Assembly (NCBI GenBank): GCA_022494885.1
Contig: JAGVSM010003512.1
Coordinates: 162,535-226,534 of the forward strand
Source: Micrasema longulum
Taxonomy: Eukaryota; Arthropoda; Insecta; Trichoptera; Brachycentridae
DNA length: 64,000 nt
Direction: 5' to 3'
The position numbers and the translations under genes are program-made. Positions 20,566 to 32,180 of the stretch are shown here, in pieces. The notes beneath the pieces were generated by a model. The model saw only the letters and a program-made list of their open reading frames with translations, did not search any database and was not told where the DNA came from. Position 1 is the first letter of the stretch, and each line of letters starts with the position of its first letter.

Positions 20566-21154
20566 GTAGCTCAATCACAAATAACTATCGATGTGCTTAA
20601 AAACATGCCAAGCATTTTTGCGATCACAATCAACAATAATGAACATGTTTAAGTTATCACAGTCATAAGTCGACGCGTGTGTAATCTCTAAGTCAACGCT
20701 CGTGTCGGTTCGTTTTTTGTTTTCCTCGTAAATAAATACAGTTCACTGGCGAAAAATCGGCGTTTACTATAAAAAATTCACAATATTTTGCATTTGCAAA
20801 ATAGTAAGGAGTATCTAATACAAAAAAGTAAAAATTAAATTACAATTACTATGGCGACTGCTTTTCTTGACATTTGACTTGCCAACCGCCGGCCAAATGC
20901 AATAAATAACATGATAAATAATAAATAAAAATAGCAATTTTGGAATATTTTCCATATTTACACCGGTGAAATTCAAATATGTGATTGGGCAGCAGGATTA
21001 TACGTCGCGAAACGCAAATATTTTGACATTTAATATTAGGTGTTCACGGATGCTCCATTGTGATCGCGAATCGTATTCGTATAAACAACTATGGTGAGAA
21101 ATTGTTATGACGTCGCTTATTAGCACGTAGATAGTTTTTTTGTGATTGAGCTAC
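20566..21154. mobile_element. DNA element with long imperfect TIRs
   Basis: GTAGCTCAATCACAAATAAC at 20566 is mirrored by GTTTTTTTGTGATTGAGCTAC ending at 21154. The arms remain related further in (TTTTGCGATCACAATC near 20622 against ATTGTGATCGCGAATCG near 21057), so the inverted region is about 80-110 bp. The interior lacks ORFs. A target duplication is not apparent. Superfamily unknown. Confidence 0.65.
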
Positions 21155-21159
21155 CGATG

Positions 21160-22170
21160 TCATTAAAACAAGTCCCAAGATAACCGCATTAAAAGCTTTT
21201 TTATTCTTGCAACGCATTATTTCTCCCACAATTTTTTTTTTAAGCTTTCAAATAGTAATCTTTATTCTGGACAATCTGTTGATTTCAAATTTTATGACAC
21301 TGTATATTTTTAAATATAGGCACAAGAGCCTATATTTCAAAATATTTAAAATATATAAAGACTGTTGACATAATGCATTATGTCTGTATAGCCTCGATAT
21401 TATTATAAAATCGTTTTATCTGCTTCTTTGAATTTTATGTTTCTGTGGCTGAATGTTAAAAAAAAATCTGTACTGGATATTAATTATTGTTTAACGTTGC
21501 TAGTTCATTAATGGATAAATGCGTGTTTAGAAAATACTACAAACATAATTTTACAAGTATTTTTATCGTTTCACAGGTTCTTTGAGGACATGTCTCAATT
21601 ATCAATACATTGCCTCTCGCCTTGAGTCAGATTAATCACTAATAAGCAATACTTACAGTCATTATTTAGGCAACAGTTCCTAAAGTCACTAATTGACGCA
21701 ATGCACTATTTATTACACATGTGGTGTTGGTTCATCATGTTGAAGAAGTGTTGAAACGGAAAAACCGCTGATGCATTTACGGACGTGAAAAGAACAAACA
21801 ACACATATCACACAACTTGAAAATAAAAATGAAAGGGGACATCGGGGCAAGTTAGGTCAAGGTAAAGATAATATTATTTTTCTTTGATTAAAATACATCT
21901 CACATGAAATCGTCTCATCTCATTAATTGCCAATTTTTTTCCCTAAAATATTCAACATATATCGAAAATACTTAACTAAAGAATTTGATGAGAAAATAAT
22001 GTAGAAATATATGCATTTTACAAGGCTAAGTAGCTCAGGCTCCTCCTAAGGATGAGGAATCATCGTATAAATATTTTCTCGTTTTTTCCTTTTCGTAAAA
22101 AATATATTTTTACTTCAGTTTTTCAATCAATAAAGATTGTGAAACACAAGCAACTACTAATTACATTTTA
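21160..22170. other. AT-rich region with one small hairpin
   Basis: AAATATAGGC / GCCTATATTT (about 21313-21338) forms a 10-bp hairpin. No gene or repeat family otherwise seen. Confidence 0.35.
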
Positions 22171-22172
22171 TG

Positions 22173-22436
22173 TCGGCCTTTTGGTGTAGAGGTCAGCGCG
22201 TTTGCTTACTATGCAAGAGGTATTGGGTTCGATTCCCGACATGGTTGACACGAAATATTTATTTAAAAAAGGTGATTTTACACTAAAATATTTCACAGTT
22301 CCTGGACCGGCACCTGAAGCGTAAGGCTGAGCAGCTTACCTTAATGTAATAAATATGATCAAGATACACTACGGTTAGTGTACTGATGCAGTGCCCTATG
22401 CACCATTAGGTGCGGAAAGGGAAATAATGATGATGT
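22173..22436 (+). mobile_element. SINE-1 (tRNA-derived)
   Basis: Head GGTGTAGAGGTCAGCGCG then GGGTTCGATTCCCGACATGG; body CAGTTCCTGGACCGGCACC, GCGTAAGGCTGAGCAGC; tail GTGCCCTATGCACCATTAGG, GTGCGGAAAGGGAAATAATG. One of the best-preserved copies. Confidence 0.85.
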
Positions 22437-22629
22437 TATTAATATGAAAAAATATTTACTGAAATAATACGCTTTGCAGTTGTTTTTAAAATTACCGTTT
22501 TCTTGCTACCTTCTAATGTAAAATTATTAAAGCACCAATCGTTTGAAACAAATAAAATTGATTGTATTGTATATTTTTATATACTGTGTTATAATAAAAT
22601 AAACGACGCATTTATGTAACTGTAACTGT

Positions 22630-22905
22630 AAATAATGAAGTACAGTGCTACGGGAAATTAGATTTGAACATGTTTTTTTACAAGTGGTAAAAATTAGAGA
22701 ATTCAGTTGTACGGCAGTTTCTCGAAAATGTATGAAAAAAAATAGATTGTTGTAATAGATTTCCGGTTTTCGGGAAGCCAATTCACCTACTAGCAGAACT
22801 CCCTGACGAGAACTTGTGACGTCACGGGCGGTATAATTTCAGAATTACAAACTTTGAAAAATCGTAGCACTGATAGTGCGATATATCAAACTGTTTATTC
22901 AAAGT
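22630..22905 (+). repeat. Rep-2 copy
   Basis: Family landmarks in order: GCTACGGGAAATTAGAT, GGCAGTTTCTCGAAAATGTA, AGATTTCCGGTTTTC, AGCAGAACTCCC, GAACTTGTGACGTCAC, TAATTTCAGAATTACAAA. The same chain recurs at 32025, 41691, 45298, 45670 and 59262, and reversed at 42700. Noncoding, about 340 bp when complete. Class not determined. Confidence 0.7.
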
Positions 22906-22909
22906 AAGA

Positions 22910-23460
22910 ATATCACTTTTAGATCGTGACTCTGACACAATTTTTTTTTCGATTTTGTGGCTTGACATTTTTGCATGACGTCATTCAACTAGTGATCATA
23001 TTTGCCCTAAGCTTCTCCATTCGTATTATGTTTATATGGGTGTCGATTACTTCCGATATGATTGCCGTCAAGAAGTAAGTAGTACACTTTCCAATACAGC
23101 GATTTGAAGTTCGCTGACCGCTATACTCGATGTCTCGGAGTCATGTTTCATAAAATACAATATTATGAATAATCAGCTTGTTACTTGAGTAGGAACTATC
23201 ACTTTGTATAAGAATAGACGTATCAAACGCGTATGTCTGAACCAGCAACAGCCTACTTATTTGTGTAGCGGAGATCAAAATCGATCAAGTCCGTTTTCAG
23301 TAAAAAAATATTAATGAATGCGAAACTACGAAAATATTACTACTACATAAGTTATTTATATCAAAAGTTAAAAACGTGATTTATTTTACAGGTAATCTAC
23401 AGTAAAATGATCATTAATTCGTACCTACATAATATGCAATTAATATAACGATGAAATATT
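22910..23460. other. Unassigned region
   Basis: No gene seen; TGACGTCA-like words recur but without a defined element. Confidence 0.3.
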
Positions 23461-23463
23461 ATC

Positions 23464-24220
23464 ATCTGTGTCTAGTATACGAGATTTGGGTATTATACTT
23501 GACACTAAACTTTCTTTTACAATTCATATTGAACATGTTATCAAAAAATCCTTAAAACTTCTTGGGTTTATTAACAGAAGCAAAGCTGACTTCAAAAATA
23601 TCAATACCCTTAAACTCTCTTCTGTTCCCTAGTTCGCCGGCACCTAGAGTATCCCTCTTTTATCTGGTCTCCATATTATGATGTTCACATCAAGAATATT
23701 GACTCAGTTCAACATCAATTTTTAAGAAAGATAGGCTGGAGGTTAAGCTTATCCAGAGATCTATATACGTATAATGAGTTAGAAACTACCTTGAATATAT
23801 CTTCTCCTCAAGACCGTCGAAATAAATCTGACCTTATAGTCCTATTTAAAATTTTCAACTCACTCTTTGATGCGCCTGAACTACTGAGCTTAATAAAATT
23901 AAATATTCCAACTAGAAACCTCAGACAAAACTTACTTTTTCATACCCATAACCAAAAAAGTAACTATGGTTTTCATTCTCGTATGCCCAGAATTCTTAGG
24001 TCTGCCAACAAACATACTAGTCTTGATTTCTTTGATAACAAGTTGTCTTCTTTCGAACGATCACTGAATCAAATTAAATTATAAACACCTCTCTCCCGCT
24101 TCCACTCTCACAAAGTCTACTATAAACCATCGAGTCTTTCTAATTTTGTTATAATAATTTTCTATGCATAAATGTGTCCATAAAAATGCCCATTGGGCGT
24201 ATATATAAATAAATAAATAA
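23464..24220 (+). pseudogene. LINE reverse transcriptase C-terminal half with 3' UTR
   Basis: Read through two frameshifts near 23630 and 23650. IRDLGIILDTKLSFTIHIEH, LKLLGFINRSKADFK, a split VRRHLEYPSFIWSPYYDV, then INISSPQDRRNKSDLIVLFK, FNSLFDAPELL, LNIPTRNLRQN and SFERSLNQIKL. This is the thumb and C-terminal region of a Jockey/CR1-like polymerase; the catalytic YADD lies upstream and is missing. Stop at 24082, 3' UTR to the AAATAAATAA run at about 24215. Its closest relative is at 20085. Confidence 0.8.
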
Positions 24221-24420
24221 TGATAAATTACTATTTTTTCTGTGGTTCTGCGAAAATCAACTCAAACAACAATCATATTGACCACGCGAAATGCGTAGCT
24301 TTATTCTACACTATTTTAATACAATGCAAAAGTTAACGCTAAACACTAGCCGATTACTTTTAAAATGAATAATGCCAAAAACGGCAACTGCGAACGCCAC
24401 ATGTCCTATCTTTATATATA

Positions 24421-24808
24421 TAATTCCTCTGTACGTGTGAATTGACTGTACTCCTAAACGGCTTAACCGATTTACGTGCGGTTTTTAGAGAAATATAGAT
24501 ATTTGCGCTGTGCGTGTTTGTAGATATTAAAATCTTCAATCTAATGTGTAAACAATAAGTATAGAGCACAAAAGTTTTATTCGTCGATCTACGAGGGTTG
24601 CATTTGGGGGGAATGCATTTACAAAAAAATGGAAGCTGTTGCTTTTTTGTGTATAAAAAAAGTTTGTTCTTTAATATTTACAAACTGCATTTGTTTTATG
24701 TGGATCTCAATCAGATTCTTTTCTTAAATTCCTTATAATTTCTACCCATTTATTTATTATTACTGGATTTTTGGAAAAACGTCTGTCGGGTCCGCCAGTG
24801 CGATGAAT
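24421..24808 (+). mobile_element. Helitron-like nonautonomous element
   Basis: The 5' end TCCTCTGTACGTGTGAATTG with AACGGCTTAACCGATTTACG, and the 3' end ACGTCTGTCGGGTCCGCCAGT, match the ends of the longer copy at 42042-42685. The interior shares GTTTACAAAC-type words and GGATCTCAATCAGATTC. The terminal CCAG replaces the CTAG (CTRR) expected of Helitrons. No Rep/helicase ORF. Confidence 0.6.
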
Positions 24809-24814
24809 AATATG

Positions 24815-25725
24815 TCAACGATATCCTATCAAAGAATAATAGTCCTTCGGAAATAATGTTCGAAATACTAGTTTCCAAATAGGGAATCTTCAAATATTAT
24901 TTGCAATCTGCAAGCTTGTTTTAGTACTAAAAAAGCTGACTCGGTTAATGATGTAAAATATAGTGTACTTTTTTGTATTGAGGAATAAACTGAGGTAATC
25001 GGCTAATTTCATCGTTCACTGAAAACGGGCTGGGCGCTGGGCGTACTCATAGATATTTTTTTGTAGGAAGATATAAACGGTGGTGATAATATATATGAAA
25101 TAACAATTATTGAATTTATTTTCGCATAAACATACTTACTATAAAACATTATTTTCCAAAGTCAGATACAATGGTAATCGCTTATTTTGACGATTCGCCC
25201 TTGAAGAATAGTTGGGACATCATATAAACCATTAAGTATTTAAAGATGCAAATGAAATCTGCATTAAGTCGACGTTTTGAAATACTCGACAGATTAAGGA
25301 AAAGTTCCAGTGATTCAAGTGAACCAATTTTTTAAATAAATTTAGGTGAACTGATTCGATGCGATTTATTTGAGTAACATAGCTATCGCGTAGCCAAGTT
25401 ATACTTAGGGCTTTTAATGCATTTAAAGCTATATGCCCGATTTATTTTACTTGACAATTTCAAAAAAACATTTTTTTATTGCTTTTCCTAGATCATCCAA
25501 GTCTCCTCCTTAACGTTTATTTTTTTCAAACCTAATGAAACTCATTCATTTTTCCAATAAGAATTTTCTCGCGGAAATGAAATGTTTTTTTTCGGAATGA
25601 AAGTACCCTTTGACACTTATCAGCTCTCCGGCTTTACCTATGCATAAAATCATATCAATCGGTCGCTTTTTTGCGACATGAAAAAAACCCACATAAGCAG
25701 GCAAACACACTTTAACATTTATAAT
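24815..25725. other. AT-rich region, nothing identified
   Basis: No gene, RNA or repeat supported. Confidence 0.35.
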
Positions 25726-25732
25726 ATTATCA

Positions 25733-25840
25733 TCATCTTGCCTTCATGTGAAAAAATTATCGACGCTGATACGCTGCGATTGGAGTACAAATACAATGCC
25801 CTATGCACCGTTTTGTGTGGATGGTGAAATTATTAGAACG
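25733..25840 (+). mobile_element. SINE-1 3' portion
   Basis: CTTGCCTTCATGTGAAAAAA, GATACGCTGCGATTGGAG and AATGCCCTATGCACCG match the SINE-1 tail; the head is missing. Confidence 0.5.
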
Positions 25841-25894
25841 ATAATTCATTTTGCTAGCCAAAATTGACTATCCAAAATTAATTATCTAAATTAA

Positions 25895-26135
25895 TTAATT
25901 ATCTTAAATCTTCTTTACATTGCTTCTACTCAATATAACCTTCTGCCTATTCACTTTAAATCAATTTCTAATCAGTCTACCAATAATATTCATATTACAT
26001 TAAAATATAATTTCCTAAATCTTAAATCTTCTTTACAATGCTTCTACTCAATATAACCTTCTGCCTATTCACTTTAAATCAATTTCTAATCAGCCTACCA
26101 ATAATATTCATATTACATTAAAATATAATTTCCTA
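25895..26135 (+). repeat. Tandem duplication, ~128-bp unit
   Basis: Two adjacent near-identical units. TCTTCTTTACATTGCTTCTA at about 25908 and TCTTCTTTACAATGCTTCTA at about 26027 each continue with AATATAACCTTCTGCCTATT, AATCAATTTCTAATCAG and TAAAATATAATTTCCTA. Only a few substitutions separate them, so the duplication is recent relative to the surrounding decay. Confidence 0.9.
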
Positions 26136-26370
26136 CAACTATTTCTCGCTGACCCTTGACTTATGTAAGCTAATGTTAAATAAATAATATATTAGTTTTT
26201 TTTTTTTAAAGTCTCAAAGATTTGTGCATTTTTGTTTTAATTATGTATAACTACATATATTTATATCTGATAATCTTATTAATTGTAGCTGTCCCAGAAT
26301 GAGTTTGCTAACTCATGAGAACACAATTATGTATTGTACGTTTTTTTTTTGTATTTTGAAATGAAAATAA
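26026..26370 (+). pseudogene. LINE C-terminal tail and 3' UTR
   Basis: One frame gives YNLLPIHFKSISNQPTNN and LKYNFLQLFLADP, the YN-LP...I and K-L...L pattern of LINE tails. An AT-rich region ending in an AAATAAATAAA run follows. The first unit of the duplication includes the same residues. Confidence 0.45.
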
Positions 26371-26739
26371 AAATAAATAAAAATTGACGTTATTAATGAG
26401 AAAACTAAATCATTTTGAATCAATCATTGTTTTTTTATTCTTGGAAGTAAAAGTTGTTGACTATTGGTAATATATTCATTGGCAAATGAAAGTTCAGTGT
26501 AGCCAACCATCTGTTCACAAATTAAAACAACGTTCATGTAATATTAACCATCGGTTTCGAATTTCAACCATTTCACTTCCGTCGTAAAATTATAATCCTT
26601 TTTGAATTTCCGGTGTGTTCTACGCTATGTACTAAAAATATAACACATGCAAGGCGTCGGTTTTTCATCATCGACGTCTCTGTCTCAAGTAGTAAAAGCA
26701 AACTTACCACTATAAATATGTAACATAAAAATAACAACA

Positions 26740-26835
26740 ATAAATGAATGCAGAAAGCAGCCAGCCATAGAAAAAGAAAACTGAGATAATAGCACTTTTG
26801 TGAAAAGAGTGAATAATCAAATCTACACAACTGAT
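26740..26835 (+). repeat. Interspersed repeat, inverted partner at 33690-33785
   Basis: GCAGAAAGCAGCCAGCCATAG and ACTGAGATAATAGCAC are found reversed at 33690-33785. Noncoding. Confidence 0.6.
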
Positions 26836-26850
26836 GGGATGTTTTTTTTG

Positions 26851-27002
26851 TCGACCTCGTGGTGTAAGGGTCAGCCCGTTTGCCTACCGTGCAAGAGGTT
26901 TGATTCCCGACGTGATTGATATGAATATTTATATAAAAGGGTGTTTTTATACTCGAATATTTCATAGCCCCTTAGACTGGTACCTGAAGCGTAAGACTGT
27001 TG
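26851..27002 (+). mobile_element. SINE-1, 3'-truncated
   Basis: GGTGTAAGGGTCAGCCCG and GAGGTTTGATTCCCGACGTG head, then the body up to CTGAAGCGTAAGACTG, after which the sequence becomes a TATATA microsatellite (27003-27050). Confidence 0.75.
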
Positions 27003-27149
27003 TTTATATATATATATATTATATATTGTATTTATATATATACATATAATTTCAAAACCAAAACATTGTTATAAAATCAAGACGCTTTCCGGTGACACTT
27101 TACACATATGGATATTTGTTTTTAACAAAAGTCATCGCCATCCCACGAA

Positions 27150-27310
27150 ACAATGCTATAGACCCAGCATCTCAAATTTCTTTAGGCAACTCCTTAACAT
27201 CGTAAGTCCTTTGTGATACAGATTGTTTTGAGTTGCCTGGATTCTTGTTTTGGGGAGTCTGAAACCTTTAATCTCCCCTCGTAGGATAGCGACGAATTTC
27301 GTCATTACGC
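27150..27310 (-). pseudogene. LINE C-terminal relic
   Basis: The minus strand gives FRLPKTRIQATQNNLYHKG followed by LTMLRSCLKKFE, the basic TR...G-x-x-YN-LP tail of LINE polymerases with stops. Moderate call only. Confidence 0.4.
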
Positions 27311-27829
27311 TGAACATCACAAAATAAACATATATATTTTTTTTATGTGATAAAAATAATGGTGCGTGGGAACCAAAAAAAGCATGCTACAAAGCAAATA
27401 AAAAAAAACGTAAATGCGAACAGTTATGTACAAAAAAGATGCTCGTACAATATAAATATTTAAAAATACAATTAAGTTTTTTCTGACATTTATTATTTGA
27501 TTATAATATCAACAGTACAGCCACCCATTTATCCTTATAATAAACGATTCGGTTTTCCAATTGGCTCAAAATTTACGCGATAAGTCAAAATGTACCCTTA
27601 CCGATTATTAAGGCAGGACCCGTGGCTGGGAGTTAGTCTCGCCACGTATTTTGTTATACAACCGTAAAAATCCCAAAAGGCAACAAAGTTACCGGTTTTA
27701 CGGTGAGCTGTACGTGGCCGTGGGTTAGAAGGCAATTTACAGCTTGGGAGTTGGACAAAAATTATTGCTAATTTTTATTTAATATTAGAATGCTAATACT
27801 ACGGCTAGACAAAATAATGTCATGTGGAA

Positions 27830-27935
27830 ACCCTGAATAATAAAATGGAGGCTAGGGCAAACAAAGGAGGTGTTGGAAGGCCACAAAAAGACGGACCAAC
27901 GATATTGCCTCGATAGCCCGTAGAACGTTAAAACT
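27830..27935 (+). pseudogene. RTE-type polymerase tail relic
   Basis: In one frame, GGVGRPQKDG then TILPR; allowing one frameshift, GVGRPQKRW-DDIAS-ARRTL, the usual GRP-KRW-DDI ending of RTE polymerases. Confidence 0.45.
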
Positions 27936-29590
27936 TTAAAGTAAAAATTTATACACTTAATTTTTGATTTTTATAAATTTGCAGTACTACTTTTTACATT
28001 TTTAGTACTTATAGTATTATTTTTGTGTTTATTTGTTTTTTATGATACTTTCCTGCTATTTTTATTTGTATTAGAAAAGTGCCGATCTTGCTATTTTTAT
28101 GTTTTTTCACTATGCATTTTTGTATAATTTAATTTAGTGCTCACTATTGATAGGTATATTATTTATTACTCTCATTTCTTACTATAATATAGAGTGAGTT
28201 TCTAGAAACCATATCTCAATTATCATTTCAATTATGTTTTAATATATATATATATATATTATTTTTCTATTGTTTTCAATGATACTATTATTTTATATAT
28301 TTGATTATGTATTTTAATATTTTTATCTGATTTTTTTTTACATTGTTTCTATGGAGATTTCTTTTTTTATTATTTATACTTTGTGTTTTTCTGGGTTGTT
28401 ATTCTATTGCATCACATGTCATTATAATGTAATTTAATTAATTTTACTATGTATTTTTTCATTGTTAATTATTATGGCTTGACATAGACACAGCCTAAAA
28501 AGCCTTAATACGTTTATTTATATTTAAACGAGTTCAATTTTGAATAAATATAATAAATAAATGAATTAACAAATAAATAAATTGTTAGTTTGACGCGATT
28601 TAGATATTTTTAATTTTTGTATACATTTAAATAAATAAAAAATAATCAAAATTAAAAAAACATGCATAAATAAAGCATAGGATAGAAAAGAGTGAAAACG
28701 ATTGGAAAATGCCTTTATCCAGCAGTGAATAGAACAAATTTGATGAAGAAAAAGAATAATACTGTGGTTAAAATATTGTGAATTTGAAACTCGTTCATTG
28801 ACAAAAAAAAGTTTTTTAGTACGAGAAAACCGATAGGAAGACCCACAGTCTGGTATGTGAAAGGTAATGCCTTTACTGTGGTTAATTTATTTATCTGTTG
28901 CTATTGCTATGAAATTGTTATTACGATTTCAAGCTGCTAATGCTAATTATTCTGTAGAATGTGAATAGTATCTATATATTATATTATAAGCTCTGTTTGT
29001 ACTATCTACACGGTTACACGGGTACAAAAAATAGAAGCAAACTAGCCAAATTACTTGAACCTGTCTACCTAATTATGATATAAACAGGATGTGATTTAAG
29101 AAGGCTCGCTTGATGTGCCTCATAATTGCCCAGAGCACGATGCATAATTTACCCAATTCGAGTTCGTCTTTTTAGTTATTTATTATAATATTATATGACG
29201 CGGAGCCAGTGAAGCAAACAGATCTGTTTGAATATGTACATATGATAAAATAAATCAATTATATTACAGAGGGTGCCCCCGACGCCGACAGGAGTATTTA
29301 AAACAAGTGTGCGAAGGCTTAAATTGCGCCTTATATCGACGCTGAAAAGAAAAAGTTACCGAGCGACATGATAGAGCAACTTTACAGAAGAGCCAATTTT
29401 TTTTATTAATAAAAAAACCTCATACGTGAGTATTATTTTGACGTGATTCCTATACAATTTAAATAAAAATTCAAAATACCAGTTTCATTATTATTTATTT
29501 TATTATAAAAAAAACATCTTATACATGAAAAAAATATTATACTTCCAGGCCTCGAACTACAATGGGAAGTTTACAGAGTTATCTTCGACT
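27936..29590. other. AT-rich region with a TA microsatellite
   Basis: A (TA)n run lies at about 28241-28259. Much of 27990-28560 is T-rich and might be old LINE 3' UTR. No gene supported. Confidence 0.3.
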
Positions 29591-29700
29591 GTCTTCAACT
29601 CTTAAAAGACTGTGGTAAATAATCCCTTTGCGCGCGGTGATGTAACATCGTGTTACCACTAGTAAAAGACGGAATATTCTAAAGTTCAGACATTTGAAAA
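29590..29700. repeat. Rep-5 fragment
   Basis: CTTAAAAGACTGTGGTAAAT, ATCCCTTTGCGCGCGGTGAT and GTAACATCGTG. Related blocks occur at 41400-41680, 45210-45310 and 62165-62430. Confidence 0.55.
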
Positions 29701-29979
29701 AAATGGAAAACATGGACACTACCGTTTAATAACTCCTTTTCCATAATTTATGGGAATAAACATATAATTTAACCATGTTATAGCAAAATAAATTGTAAAA
29801 CACAAATACGCCGCTCATGTTACGCGCGTGCGTCCCCCATCATTGTCATTAACCAACTGAAGACTAAATCTGTTTTAGATGACACCCACCGCAAAACAAC
29901 GTCTCAGTCTTTCTAGTTATGACTTCTATCTTCGTGCTTTGTCTTGTATAAGGTATCTGGGTGTTGCTGAATTAGCGGA

Positions 29980-30390
29980 CATTTATGCTTCGCGTAGCAG
30001 GGTGAAATATTCTTTGTATTTACATATAGCATAGTGATACAAATTTTACTTTCCAAATCGGGTGTGAAAACGTCCATTTGAAGATTACAAAAAATACGAA
30101 TTCATCATTTAAAAAAATAAGAGAGATATATCAAATCTTGTGTCCTAGGTCGACTAGTGTGACATCACAGCCACACAAGAGTTAAAGAAAAACCGATATT
30201 TGTTTACTAAAATGAGTATTTTTGCATGAAAATTTAAAGTATCTTCGCCAATAACCTATAATTTAACATACTTGGAAGAAAAAAAATTACGCATATTCTG
30301 CTTTTCATACAGAAAACATAATTTTACTTGTGGATAAAATTGAAGATAAATGTTAACTTCTCATTTTAATCGGGGCCCAGGAGTTATAAA
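29980..30390. repeat. Interspersed repeat ending in a GGGCC-type terminus
   Basis: 29980-30175 is matched in inverted orientation by 40150-40350 (ACTTTCCAAATCGGGTGTGA against TCACATCGGACTTGGAAAGT). The right end ATCGGGGCCCAGG near 30373 is the reverse of the terminus at 6313. Confidence 0.5.
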
Positions 30391-32020
30391 ACAAAACTCA
30401 TTTGGGACGATACATAAAAAGAAAACATTTTTGTGACAATACATAATATCAGTTAACACAATCCAAAATATTAAGAAAACATAATATTAGAAGCATAAAA
30501 CACACTATCTATTTAAATTATTAAAATAACTATCACTATTAAATAAAAAAAGTAATATTTTTCATTTGCAACAATTTTAGATTTGCTATTTGACTTTTCG
30601 TTCTTAAGTTCATCGGACAGTTATTACATGCTTGGTAGCATTTTACTTTCCAACTTTAAAATCCTGAGTTGAAGAGTTCTAAATAGAAAAGAGCGCAGTG
30701 GAGAGATGCAGGACTTTACTAAAAAGCAATCCCCAGGATTGAGACTGTGAAAAAAGAAGAATATGAGGCGTGTTGAAACAAAAACAGCAATCTCCGCTTT
30801 TAAACAATCTTGTATATATTAATATTTAAGAGACGATTGATTGTGTCTGGCCTGTTTCACACGTATCGCGCCAATTCACTCAGTCCGGTAAAAGTGTGGG
30901 TGTATACTTAATTATTATTTTCTTTTTTTGTTTTATTAATTTGTAAGTATACGTGGTTGAAAATTGTTCTAAAAAAAATCGAGTGTAGATTAGTCGGCCT
31001 CGTAGTGTACTGATTCGTGTATTTACCTGCCGATTGAAATATGAAATAGTTTAATAAAATAAATTATTTATAAATCCACTCTATGTTCTTTTATTGTGCC
31101 GTTCTATGTTGCACGAGCGACTACATTAGCGGATAGGAATTTGAACTCTTTTATCTAAGTAAATTGGACTCATTTTCTTCTGTTAAAGTTCGTAGTTTAA
31201 AACTTGGATGAAAATTATCCAAAACGTACAATATCCGTTAGGAAAACACCGGCGGCCTAAATCATTCTGTAGAGCGCCGTCTCTCTCAGTCTTACATAAA
31301 TTATTCTACACCGGACTGGTTCGACAAAGACAACGCTCTTCAAAGTCAGCAGTCTCTTTCGTAAGACCGTAGTAATTTATTAACAGTCAATTCTTTGTGT
31401 GAAAACGAAACCTGGTAAAGCTGTCAAATATTTTGCTCACGCCGAATATGACAGTTAAAATTCAACTTGAATTAGTTTTATATTGCTAAACGAATTTAAC
31501 AGTCTGTTGCCTGCTAGTATCCAATAAATGTTTTTTTAGTACTTGTTCCAGACTGCAAGGATAATGTATTATTCTAGTCAATAATCGTTGCCAGAAGTTA
31601 CTCTCTGTGTATGTTTTATTGTGATTAATCAGTTAATTATTGTCTCATTTTAAATTAATAGTTAGTTTTGGTTTGATTTTCGTTTTTTGTTCTGTAACGT
31701 AAAGGAGACCATTGTTGTTGCTGAACTCAATATATATCGCGTAAATAATGTATGAGATACTACAATTTAAGTATCGATTGCATGCGGACAATACCATAGG
31801 TATAGGAATATTGTCTTGTCTCAGTTCCGTGAACAGCCTAGACCGCGCAGGACAGAACGATGGGACAATGCGAAAATTCGGCCGCAGTGAGCGCTGCGAA
31901 AATGAATACACACCGACGTTTATTACGAGCGATTCACGAAAAATATTATTAGTTTTATACCAAGATGTATTGGAATTGTTAAAGGATGAACTGAACAAAA
32001 CATTCGACTGAACCGATGAC
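30391..32020. other. Unassigned region
   Basis: Fragments only: a TCGGCCTCGTAGTGTACTG word near 30993 may be a SINE-1 head remnant. An ORF at 31748-32011 (plus) and its antisense partner have no recognised domain. A GC-richer patch lies at 31240-31380. Confidence 0.3.
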
Positions 32021-32024
32021 AGAG

Positions 32025-32180
32025 TGTTGTGAAAGATTTCCGGTTTGCTCACCAATCAGCAGAACTCACCGAAGAGAACTTGTGACGTTACAGGGGGAGT
32101 AATTTCAATATCACAAAATTAAAAAAATCATAGTGCGAATAAAACGATACAAAAAAATTGCTCAGTTTGATAGTCTATTA
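32025..32180 (+). repeat. Rep-2 partial copy
   Basis: GTTGTGAAAGATTTCCGGTT, AGCAGAACTCACC, GAACTTGTGACGTTAC and AATCATAGTGCGAATAAAAC in family order. Confidence 0.65.

Noticed and set aside
28241..28259. TA run as a replication or matrix element
   Set aside because: A simple dinucleotide microsatellite; no further evidence.
31748..32011. 87-codon plus-strand ORF as a gene
   Set aside because: Overlapped by a longer antisense ORF, no recognised domain, and adjacent to a Rep-2 fragment.
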